Of a stretch of 7,348 bases of DNA, positions 1 through 6,515 are shown in pieces. The stretch's first letter is position 1; each line of letters begins with the position of its first letter. Under the pieces are notes generated by a model. The model was not told the origin of the DNA and ran no database searches. It saw only the letters and a program-made list of their open reading frames with translations. Source of the stretch: CAZIWJ01 sp964542855. GTDB taxonomy: Bacteria > Bacteroidota > Bacteroidia > Cytophagales > Cyclobacteriaceae. The stretch covers positions 1-7,348 of the forward strand of contig CAZIWJ010000184.1 of the NCBI GenBank assembly GCA_964542855.1. The letters are read 5' to 3'. The translations under genes were made by a program, and so were the position numbers.

Positions 1-425
1 CTTCGCCTGTACCGAAACAGGAAAATCAAGCCGAAAACCAGTAACCCTGTGTACAGTGCAAAAGAAAATACAACGTACGAATTTTTCTGCACGGGTATAC
101 CCAGTACATTAAGCCGGGAGCTGTTGTATTCACTCTCAGCAAGTTCTTCATCACGGGTTTGCAGGGTTTGCTCCAGCGTATCGATGCGGGCTTCCTGGTT
201 CTGGATGGTAGCCTGTCGCTGGGTAATCCCGTTGCGTTGCTTTTGCAGGGAATCTTCCACTACCGACCAGAAGGCATCCAGTTCAGTACGCGGAATTACT
301 TCGTATTCCTGGTAGTTGTTCGATTCTTCCTTTAGCTGATAGAACTGTTCGCTAAGCGTTTGCTGGGCCCACGAAGCGGTTATAGATAAACTGAAAAATG
401 ATAGAACGATTAAAAAGTATTGCAT
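1..425 (-). CDS. Signal-peptide, coiled-coil, single-pass membrane protein (partial; family often misnamed tRNA (guanine-N1)-methyltransferase)
   Basis: This is an open minus-strand frame starting at the ATG at 425-423 and running off the left edge after 141 complete codons, so the C-terminus is missing. Residues 1-20 form a signal peptide (short N-region, hydrophobic core FLIVLSFFSLSI, likely cleavage after SWA before QQTL). Residues about 22-45 resemble the conserved start of a Bacteroidota family (EQFYQLKEESNNYQEYEVI). Residues about 55-100 are Gln/Glu/Arg rich with heptad-like spacing and probably form a coiled coil. Residues about 117-137 are a transmembrane helix followed by the basic FRYRR. 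The predicted layout is a periplasmic coiled coil anchored in the inner membrane with a further cytoplasmic part outside the window. I recall relatives being labelled tRNA (guanine-N1)-methyltransferase, but nothing visible resembles a SPOUT/TrmD enzyme. It lies 92 bases downstream of hisB on the same strand. The true function is unknown. Confidence 0.8.
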   Translation of the reverse strand, partial: MQYFLIVLSFFSLSITASWAQQTLSEQFYQLKEESNNYQEYEVIPRTELDAFWSVVEDSLQKQRNGITQRQATIQNQEARIDTLEQTLQTRDEELAESEYNSSRLNVLGIPVQKNSYVVFSFALYTGLLVFGLIFLFRYRR

Positions 426-493
426 AACACAAGCGGTTTAGTTGATGATGCCTGAATAATTCAAGTAGTAACGGATTTTCTGCCTGTTGTGTT

Positions 494-515
494 AAAACCT
501 ACATGAGCAGGTTTT
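494..515 (-). terminator. Candidate hairpin terminator after hisB
   Basis: Two perfectly complementary 7-base arms (AAAACCT at 494-500 and AGGTTTT at 509-515) enclose an 8-base loop. The structure begins 2 bases beyond the hisB stop codon. Read on the minus strand, the distal arm ends in TTTT and the proximal arm is preceded by an A, so it could act in either direction. The stem is short, with only three G-C pairs, and no long U tract follows, so this is a weak candidate for the end of the his transcript. Confidence 0.4.
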
Positions 516-517
516 TA

Positions 518-1615
518 TTACAGGGCACCTTTTGTGCTGGGCAGGTTATCCAAAAATTTAATATTCCGTTGTTTAGCCATTTTAATGGCCTGGGCGAAAG
601 CTTTGAAAATGCTTTCAATTTTGTGGTGTTCATTATCTCCAGTAACGGAGATATTCAGGTTACATTTTGCGGTATCGCTAAATGACTTGAAAAAGTGGTG
701 AAACATTTCGGTTGGCATGTCGCCAATCTTCTCCCGGTTAAACCGGGCATTCCAAACCAGCCAGGGCCTGCCTCCGAAGTCTACTGCTACCCGGGCCAGC
801 GCTTCATCCATAGGAAGCAGAAATCCGTAACGCTGCATGCCACGTTTATCTTTCAGTGCTTTGGCGAAAGCTTCTCCCAGGGCAAGCGCTGTATCTTCGA
901 TTGTGTGGTGTTCATCGATGTGTAAATCGCCCTCTACCTGGATGAACAAGTCAATATGGCCATGTTTACCCAGTTGAGCAAGCATATGGTCGAAAAAACC
1001 CAACCCGGTATTAACCTGGGTTTTACCGCTGCCATCCAGGTTCAGCGATATTGATATGTTTGTTTCGCTGGTTATCCGTCTTACGGTAGCCGCACGGGGC
1101 GGTAGCTGAAGATGCTCGTAAATATCATCCCAGTTAAAGGTGCTGAGTGTAGCCTGGCTCGATATTTCCGGGTTGAAGTACACTGAACGGGCTCCCAGGT
1201 TTTGTGCCAGGGCCACATCGCTTAGGCGGTCGCCGATAACCCAGGAATTTGCCAGGTCGTATTCTCCTTCCATGTAGCTGGTTAACATGGCTGTTCCCGG
1301 CTTGCGGGTAGAGGCGTTTTCGTGGGCAAACGACCGGTCGATGTGCACTGCGGCAAACAGTATTCCCTCGTTAGCCAGGATTTTCATCATTTTTTCGTGG
1401 GCGGGCCAGAATGTTTCTTCAGGAAAAGAAGACGTTCCCAGCCCATCCTGGTTGGTTACCATCACCAGTTCGTAATCGGTTTCCTCCACTATTTTGCGCA
1501 GGTTACTGATTACTCCCGGAACAAACTCCAGTTTCTGAAGAGAGTCGATTTGCTTATCTTCCGGCTCAATGATAATTGTACCGTCGCGATCAATAAATAA
1601 TGCTTTTTTAAGCAT
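518..1615 (-). CDS. hisB: Bifunctional histidinol-phosphatase / imidazoleglycerol-phosphate dehydratase
   Basis: A fused enzyme of 365 residues, close to the usual length of bifunctional HisB. Residues 1-165 are a HAD phosphatase that converts L-histidinol phosphate to histidinol: nucleophile D9 and acid D11 in DRDGT, T54 in VTNQDG, K105 in RKP, and the GDRxxD motif at 128-133. Residues about 175-365 are IGP dehydratase, which converts imidazoleglycerol phosphate to imidazoleacetol phosphate. Its two manganese-binding repeats are visible: HHTIED at 236-241 and HHKIES at 330-335, plus H210 in FFDHML and H306-H307. The phosphatase loop that holds zinc in E. coli (Cys, His, Cys, Cys) reads IDRS...ASTRKP here, so all four ligands appear replaced. 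The ATG overlaps the last 8 bases of hisC, giving the junction ATGCTTAA, which supports this start and suggests translational coupling. It is the last his gene of the local operon. Confidence 0.97.
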   Translation of the reverse strand: MLKKALFIDRDGTIIIEPEDKQIDSLQKLEFVPGVISNLRKIVEETDYELVMVTNQDGLGTSSFPEETFWPAHEKMMKILANEGILFAAVHIDRSFAHENASTRKPGTAMLTSYMEGEYDLANSWVIGDRLSDVALAQNLGARSVYFNPEISSQATLSTFNWDDIYEHLQLPPRAATVRRITSETNISISLNLDGSGKTQVNTGLGFFDHMLAQLGKHGHIDLFIQVEGDLHIDEHHTIEDTALALGEAFAKALKDKRGMQRYGFLLPMDEALARVAVDFGGRPWLVWNARFNREKIGDMPTEMFHHFFKSFSDTAKCNLNISVTGDNEHHKIESIFKAFAQAIKMAKQRNIKFLDNLPSTKGAL

Positions 1616-2714
1616 AAGGCTGTTTACTCTCGTAAAATATTCTAATCTGATTCAGCAGTGAATCATTCTCCTCTTTCTTTCCAACCGTAATGCGCAGGCA
1701 GTCTTTGTAATGAACGACGTCGGGTCGGTAACGAACAATTACCTGTTGATGAATAAGGTAGTTGAAGAGCTCTTGCCCTTCTTCGGTACGGATAAGTACA
1801 AAATTAGCGGATGATGGCAGAATTTTCTGTACTTGCGGAATACTTTTTAACGCTTCTTCTAACCGTTGCTTTTCCTCTTTCAGCACGTGCAGCATTGCCT
1901 GCATCTGATCTTCATGGGCCAGTACCTCCATGGCAGCCCGCTGGGTTAGCCCGTTCACGTTATAGGGGGGTTTCAGCTTATTGAATAGCCGAATTATTTC
2001 CTCGGTGGCATAGGCTGCTCCCAGCCGGATATTAGCCATACCCCAGGCTTTACTGAAGGTTTGCATAACAATCAGGTTGGGGAAAGCATTTAGTTCGTGG
2101 ATCAGGCTGGCTGTTTGGGTAAAATCAATGTAGGCCTCATCGACCACCACCACACCGGGAAACGACTGTATCATTTCCAGCACATCTTCTCTTTGTAACT
2201 CAACCCCGGTAGGGTTATTAGGTGTACACAGAAAAAGCACTTTGGTTGTTGCTGATACGGCACCGAGGATTCCTGCTTTATCCAGTTGGTATTCTTCATT
2301 TAGCGGTACTTCCACCACCCCGGTATGGTTAATACCGGCACTCACTTTGTACATGCCATAAGTTGGCGGGGTAATGATTATTTCATCTTTCCCCGATTCG
2401 CAGAACATGCGGATAATTAAGTCGATGGCTTCGTCGCTGCCATTCCCCAGGAAAATGTTACTGACGTCGACCTTTTTCAGCCTGGCAATCTGTTGTTTTA
2501 ATTGCCGCTGGTATGGATCGGGGTACCGGTTATAGGGAGTATTTAGCAACCCGGCTGCCGGGGCCGGATTATTTTCAACAACTCCCGGTGTGCCAATAGA
2601 ATTTTCATTGGCGTCGAGAAATGTACCTTTGCTGCCCGAGTATTCATCGCGGGCCGACGAGTAGGCTTTCAGGTTCCACACGTGAGGTACTACCCAACGT
2701 TTTAAATCAAACAT
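1608..2714 (-). CDS. hisC: Histidinol-phosphate aminotransferase
   Basis: A PLP-dependent fold-type I aminotransferase of 368 residues, full length for HisC. It transfers an amino group from glutamate to imidazoleacetol phosphate, giving L-histidinol phosphate in the cytoplasm. Visible landmarks are the N-terminal substrate-gating segment with DANEN at 34-38, RYPDPY at 63-68, the GNGSDE phosphate-binding turn at 90-95, TPNNPTG at 164-170 (N167 contacts PLP), VDEAY at 191-195 (D192 and Y195 contact the cofactor ring), the Schiff-base lysine K222 in FSKAWG, R230 for the PLP phosphate, and R341 in LRITVG for the substrate. The start ATG overlaps the end of hisD by 8 bases (ATGTTTGA), and the stop overlaps hisB by 8 bases. 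The N-terminus WNLKAYSSARDE is typical of Bacteroidota HisC and supports the start. No key residue is missing. Confidence 0.97.
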   Translation of the reverse strand: MFDLKRWVVPHVWNLKAYSSARDEYSGSKGTFLDANENSIGTPGVVENNPAPAAGLLNTPYNRYPDPYQRQLKQQIARLKKVDVSNIFLGNGSDEAIDLIIRMFCESGKDEIIITPPTYGMYKVSAGINHTGVVEVPLNEEYQLDKAGILGAVSATTKVLFLCTPNNPTGVELQREDVLEMIQSFPGVVVVDEAYIDFTQTASLIHELNAFPNLIVMQTFSKAWGMANIRLGAAYATEEIIRLFNKLKPPYNVNGLTQRAAMEVLAHEDQMQAMLHVLKEEKQRLEEALKSIPQVQKILPSSANFVLIRTEEGQELFNYLIHQQVIVRYRPDVVHYKDCLRITVGKKEENDSLLNQIRIFYESKQPYA

Positions 2715-4017
2715 CTACCGAATTAGCTACCGTTTTTTCTAAATAGGCCAGCCGAAGGCTAACCGCGTTTTTGTGAGCCCGTAAAGCTTCGGCTTCGGCC
2801 ATTACTTCCACGTGGGGGCCGAGTTGCTGAATGCCCTCGGCAGAAATTTCCTGCAGAGTAATTTTTTTGAAAAAAGAATCCAGCGAAACCCCGCTGTAGG
2901 CCCGGGCATACCCGTTAGTGGGCAACGTATGATTAGTTCCCGAAGCATAATCACCTGCGGCCTCGGGCGTATAAGGGCCAATAAAAATTGAACCGGCATT
3001 TAAAATTTCCTCAGCTGCCGCCCGGGCATTTGCCGTTGAAATAATCAGGTGTTCGGCCCCGTATTCGTTCAGCAGGTCGATGGCTTCCTCGTGGTTACGA
3101 ACCAGTATTGCGGCACTATTTTCAAGCGCTTTTACGGCGACATCTTTCCGTGGGAGGGCGTCGAGCTGTCGGTATACCGCTTCGTTTACTTCGTTGATGT
3201 ACTGCTTGTCGGTAGTTACAAAAATCACCTGGCTGTCTACCCCGTGTTCTGCCTGCGACAGTAAATCAGAAGCCACAAAATCGGCCGGGGTGCTGGCGTC
3301 GGAATATACGGCTACCTCGGAAGGGCCTGCCGGCATATCAATAGCTACTCCTTTTTTGGTTAGCAGTTGCTTGGCAACCGTTACGTACTGGTTTCCCGGA
3401 CCGAAAATTTTGTACACTTTGGGCACACTTTCCGTACCGTAAGCCATGGCCGCAACCGCCTGTGCACCGCCGACTTTAAAAATTTTATCAATGCCAACCA
3501 GGTGTGCCGCGTACAGTATTGCCGGGTGCACTTTTCCCTTTCGGTTTGGCGGTGTGCAGATTACAATTTCTTCACAACCGGCCAGTTTTGCCGGGATTCC
3601 CAGCATCAGTACGGAAGAGAAAAGCGGGGCTGTACCGCCCGGTACGTACAGCCCTACTTTCTGAATAGGAACGCTTTTGCGCTCGCACCTTACGCCGGGA
3701 GTTGTTTCTATACTCAGGCGGTCTGTATGCTGGGCATCGTGGAATTTTTTAATATTATGGTAAGCTACCTGGATAGCTTTTTTCAGCGACTCATCAATTT
3801 GGGCAGGAGCAGCTTCCATCTCCTTGTGGCTAACCTGTAATTGCTCCAGTTCAGCGTGATCGTACTCGGCGGCGAATTTAAGCAGGGCTACATCGCCTTT
3901 CTGCTTTACCTTTTTAATAATTGGCTTAACAATGGCCTGGGTACGCTTAAATTTCTGGGCCGATCGGGCGAGAGATTTTTTGCGCTCTTCTGCGCCCGGG
4001 TACTTAACTATTTTCAT
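2707..4017 (-). CDS. hisD: Histidinol dehydrogenase
   Basis: A protein of 436 residues, standard HisD length. It carries out the last two steps of histidine synthesis: zinc-dependent, NAD-linked oxidation of L-histidinol to histidinal and then to L-histidine. By alignment from memory with the E. coli enzyme, all four zinc ligands are present with a constant offset: Q255 and H258 (SQAEHG), D356 (GDYASG) and H415 (LRAHKNA). The catalytic pair E322-H323 lies in GAEHL. NAD-side motifs include YVPGG at 124-128, VGGAQAVAA at 182-190, FGPGNQYV at 205-212 and DMPAGPSE at 227-234. The gene starts 31 bases after the hisG stop, with no strong Shine-Dalgarno sequence, and its end overlaps the start of hisC. 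It is intact. Confidence 0.98.
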   Translation of the reverse strand: MKIVKYPGAEERKKSLARSAQKFKRTQAIVKPIIKKVKQKGDVALLKFAAEYDHAELEQLQVSHKEMEAAPAQIDESLKKAIQVAYHNIKKFHDAQHTDRLSIETTPGVRCERKSVPIQKVGLYVPGGTAPLFSSVLMLGIPAKLAGCEEIVICTPPNRKGKVHPAILYAAHLVGIDKIFKVGGAQAVAAMAYGTESVPKVYKIFGPGNQYVTVAKQLLTKKGVAIDMPAGPSEVAVYSDASTPADFVASDLLSQAEHGVDSQVIFVTTDKQYINEVNEAVYRQLDALPRKDVAVKALENSAAILVRNHEEAIDLLNEYGAEHLIISTANARAAAEEILNAGSIFIGPYTPEAAGDYASGTNHTLPTNGYARAYSGVSLDSFFKKITLQEISAEGIQQLGPHVEVMAEAEALRAHKNAVSLRLAYLEKTVANSVDV

Positions 4018-4048
4018 AAATTATTTTTTGCAGGGTATACCTTTTACC

Positions 4049-4912
4049 TTAACTAATCATTTTTTCAACAGGAACCACCAGGATGCCTTCAGCCCCGGCC
4101 TCTTTTAACTGGTCGATCACTTCCCAGAATTTATCTTCATTCACTACCGAATGAATTGAGCTCCAGCCTTTGTTGGCTAGCGGAAGTACCGTTGGGCTTC
4201 GCATTCCCGGCAGCAGGTTAACAATGGTATCGATCGACTCGTTCGGAGCGTTTAACAGAATATACCGGTTGCTGTGTCCTTTTTGCACCGCATCGATGCG
4301 GAATAGCAGTTCATTCAGTAAACGTTGCTGGGTAGGCGATAGATGCTGGCTACCAACCATAACTGCCTCCGATTTGAAAATCACTTCTACTTCTTTCAGC
4401 CCGTTGCTCAGCAGGGTACTGCCTGAGCTTACAATGTCGCACACCCCGTCGGCCAGGCCAATGCTGGGAGCAATTTCCACCGAACCGCTGATTTCGTGAA
4501 TTTCTGCTACCACCCCTTCTTTCTGTAAGTAATCCCCGAGCAGTTTCGGGTAGGAAGTAGCAATATTCCGGTTACTAAAATACTTCACACCCGGGTACTC
4601 CACGTTACGGGGAACTGCCAGCGATAACCGGCACCTGGAGAACCCCAGCCGTTTTACCGTTTCTACTGCTTTTCCTTTTTCAACGGCTACATTTTCTCCT
4701 ACTATACCAATTTGGGCCACGCCATCTTCCACGTAACCGGGAATATCATCGTCGCGCAGAAAAAGCACCTCAATGGGAAAGTTAGTTCCAACCGTTTTCA
4801 GCCGGCCGCTGCCGCTGCTGCTAAACTTAATTCCACATTCTTTAACCAGGTTTAGCGATTTCTCACTTAATCTTCCTGATTTTTGTATTGCCAGGCTTAA
4901 TTTTTCTTCCAT
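4049..4912 (-). CDS. hisG: ATP phosphoribosyltransferase (long form)
   Basis: A protein of 287 residues, matching long-form HisG, which functions without HisZ. It condenses ATP with PRPP to give phosphoribosyl-ATP, the committed step of histidine synthesis. Residues about 1-210 are the two catalytic lobes: IQKSGRL at 9-15, FLRDDDIPGYVEDG at 51-64, and the PRPP-binding loop D159-IVSSGSTLLSNG-171. Residues about 212-287 form the ACT-like C-terminal domain that in this class binds histidine for feedback inhibition (NRYILLNAPNE at 215-225, SPTVLPL at 239-245, EGILVVPVEKM at 275-285). It is the first gene of the his operon. AAGGG sits four bases upstream of the ATG and may act as a modest ribosome binding site. 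No histidine-rich leader peptide is visible upstream, so control may rely on feedback inhibition and promoter activity (inference). Confidence 0.97.
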   Translation of the reverse strand: MEEKLSLAIQKSGRLSEKSLNLVKECGIKFSSSGSGRLKTVGTNFPIEVLFLRDDDIPGYVEDGVAQIGIVGENVAVEKGKAVETVKRLGFSRCRLSLAVPRNVEYPGVKYFSNRNIATSYPKLLGDYLQKEGVVAEIHEISGSVEIAPSIGLADGVCDIVSSGSTLLSNGLKEVEVIFKSEAVMVGSQHLSPTQQRLLNELLFRIDAVQKGHSNRYILLNAPNESIDTIVNLLPGMRSPTVLPLANKGWSSIHSVVNEDKFWEVIDQLKEAGAEGILVVPVEKMIS

Positions 4913-5222
4913 TTTCCCTTAAAGCTTGTTAGAACTTTATCCTTTGGGCTGCAAATTTCTCTTTAATCGCTGTACGTCACCAATTTTGTTGGCCGTAGGG
5001 TCAACTACATCCTCAAAAATTGGCTTGTTCAGCAATTAAACTTTGAACTTCCGCCAACAAAAACAAAATTTCTACAAGCTCTTGGCTCACCAGTTAACTG
5101 CACTTGCTCCAGTGTGTTTTAATAGCGAATTAATTCATTAATTTTATCGGACAAATATAGAAAATCATTGAGCAAGTCCCTAATTTACAGGTACTGCCTC
5201 CACTGCTAAAAAAATTTCATTT
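4913..5222. promoter_or_regulatory. Divergent AT-rich intergenic region between hisG and the aminopeptidase P gene
   Basis: These 310 bases hold no convincing gene on either strand; the small open frames start at poor sites and end quickly. Because hisG points left and the aminopeptidase gene points right, the promoters of both transcription units should lie here. Visible elements are a perfect 10-base palindrome GAATTAATTC at 5127-5136, which is part of ATTAATTCATTAAT (5129-5142), and a minus-strand TATATTTG at 5159-5152 that matches the Bacteroidota -7 consensus TAnnTTTG but lacks a TTTG at the usual -33 distance. No run of histidine codons, T-box or riboswitch fold was recognised. The regulatory role is inferred from gene orientation. 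Confidence 0.55.
4952..4984 (-). promoter_or_regulatory. Weak candidate hisG promoter
   Basis: On the minus strand GAAATTTG (4959-4952) matches the Bacteroidota -7 consensus TAnnTTTG at all but the first base. ATTG (4984-4981) resembles the -33 TTTG, with a 21-base gap. Transcription would begin about 30 bases before the hisG ATG. Both elements are imperfect and the region is AT-rich, so chance matches are likely. Confidence 0.2.
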
Positions 5223-6509
5223 ATGCGTTATACCGCCCCCGATAAGGAACTGTTTATCCGTAACCGCAAAGCCTTTTGCCGCGAGCTGAAGCCCGGTTCT
5301 GTAGCAGTTTTTAACGCAAACGACATGCTGCCTACCAATGCCGACGGCACTCTTCGGTTTATCCAGAATTCCGACCTGTTTTACCTTTCGGGTATCGACC
5401 AGGAGGAAAGTATCCTGGTCCTTTTTCCGGATTTTGTAAACGAGGAAATGCAGGAAATTCTTTTCCTGAAGCAAACCAACGAGCACATCGCCGTATGGGA
5501 AGGGCACAAGTATACCAAAGAAGAAGCCCGGGAAGCCTCCGGCATTAAGAATATTCAGTGGCTTTCTGCTTTCGATTCGGTGTTCAATGCACTTATGGCC
5601 GAAGCCGGGTACGTATACCTGAATACAAACGAACACCTGCGGGCCAGCGTGGAAGTAGAAAGCCGCGACGCCCGCTTTATTAAGCAGTGCCAATCTCGTT
5701 ACCCCCTGCACAAATACGAACGCAGTGCCCCGATTATGCACAAACTGCGGGCGGTTAAATCGGAACTGGAAATTGCCGTATTGCAACATGCCTGTAATAT
5801 TACCGCCAGGGGCTTCGACCGCGTGATGAGTTTCACCCGGCCCGGCGTGTGGGAATACGAAATTGAAGCGGAGTACCTGCACGAATTTGTTCGCAACCGC
5901 TCGCGGGGCTTCGGGTATGAGCCCATCGTGGCCTCAGGTGCCAACGCCTGCGTGCTGCACTACATCGATAACCAGGCGCAGTGTAAAGATGGTGATTTAC
6001 TGCTCATGGATGTAGGGGCTGAGTATGGCAATTATAAATCGGATATGACCCGGGCCATTCCGGTGAACGGGAAATTCACCGACCGCCAGCGGGCTGTATA
6101 CACTGCTGTTCTGCGGGTTCAGCGCGAAGCGTTTAAACTCCTTCGTCCTGGTAATACCATTAGGGAATATCACGCCGAAGTAGGCCGGTTAATGGAAAAG
6201 GAGCTGATTGAACTGAAGCTGCTCGATGCCGGGGAGGTAGCTGCCCAGGACCCTAAAAAACCACTGTACAGGAAATATTTCATGCACGGTACTTCCCACC
6301 ACCTCGGGCTCGATGTGCACGATGTGGGCAGTGTTCACCGCCCTTTCGAACCCGGTATGGTGTTTACGGTAGAACCCGGCATTTACATTCCCGATGAACA
6401 AATTGGCATTCGCCTGGAAAACGACGTGGTGATTACCGAGAATGGCATTCACGATTTAATGAGTGATATTCCTATTGACCCCGAAGATATTGAGTCGCAC
6501 ATGAATTAA
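5223..6509 (+). CDS. pepP: Xaa-Pro aminopeptidase (aminopeptidase P, M24B family)
   Basis: A cytoplasmic-type protein of 428 residues without a signal peptide, close in length to E. coli PepP. It removes an N-terminal residue that precedes proline, using two manganese (or similar) ions. Residues about 1-150 form the AMP_N domain (NADGTLRFIQNSDLFYLSG at 39-57, DQEESILVLFPD at 59-70). Residues about 170-410 form the pita-bread M24 domain with all five metal ligands: D263 (MDVGAE), D274 (KSDMTR), H359 (HGTSHHLG), E384 (VEPGIY) and E399 (IRLEND). The accompanying histidines H246, H355 and H366 are also present. The start at 5223 gives the N-terminus normal for Bacteroidota homologues; no clear Shine-Dalgarno sequence precedes it. 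It is the first gene of a tight plus-strand cluster, with the dehalogenase ATG only 6 bases after its stop. Confidence 0.95.
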   Translation: MRYTAPDKELFIRNRKAFCRELKPGSVAVFNANDMLPTNADGTLRFIQNSDLFYLSGIDQEESILVLFPDFVNEEMQEILFLKQTNEHIAVWEGHKYTKEEAREASGIKNIQWLSAFDSVFNALMAEAGYVYLNTNEHLRASVEVESRDARFIKQCQSRYPLHKYERSAPIMHKLRAVKSELEIAVLQHACNITARGFDRVMSFTRPGVWEYEIEAEYLHEFVRNRSRGFGYEPIVASGANACVLHYIDNQAQCKDGDLLLMDVGAEYGNYKSDMTRAIPVNGKFTDRQRAVYTAVLRVQREAFKLLRPGNTIREYHAEVGRLMEKELIELKLLDAGEVAAQDPKKPLYRKYFMHGTSHHLGLDVHDVGSVHRPFEPGMVFTVEPGIYIPDEQIGIRLENDVVITENGIHDLMSDIPIDPEDIESHMN

Positions 6510-6515
6510 CTGCTT

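Noticed and set aside
49..315. An 88-codon plus-strand open frame at the left edge
   Set aside because: It lies antisense to the signal-peptide/coiled-coil gene, whose minus-strand frame is open from the ATG at 425 to the edge and has a coherent domain layout.
3367..3840. A 157-codon plus-strand open frame opposite hisD
   Set aside because: It is antisense to a well-conserved HisD with all catalytic residues, shows no recognisable domain, and is explained by the codon pattern of hisD.
4921..4938. Imperfect inverted repeat just upstream of hisG
   Set aside because: Only four contiguous pairs plus two more after a mismatch; too weak to call an operator or hairpin.
4913..5222. Histidine leader peptide or attenuator upstream of hisG
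   Set aside because: No short frame with a run of His codons is present on the minus strand. The best small frame there encodes about a dozen residues with no histidine, and no terminator/antiterminator pair was seen.
5217..5882. A 221-codon minus-strand open frame opposite the aminopeptidase gene
   Set aside because: It is antisense to the N-terminal half of a clear aminopeptidase P, and its composition is low-complexity and unlike a real protein of this organism.
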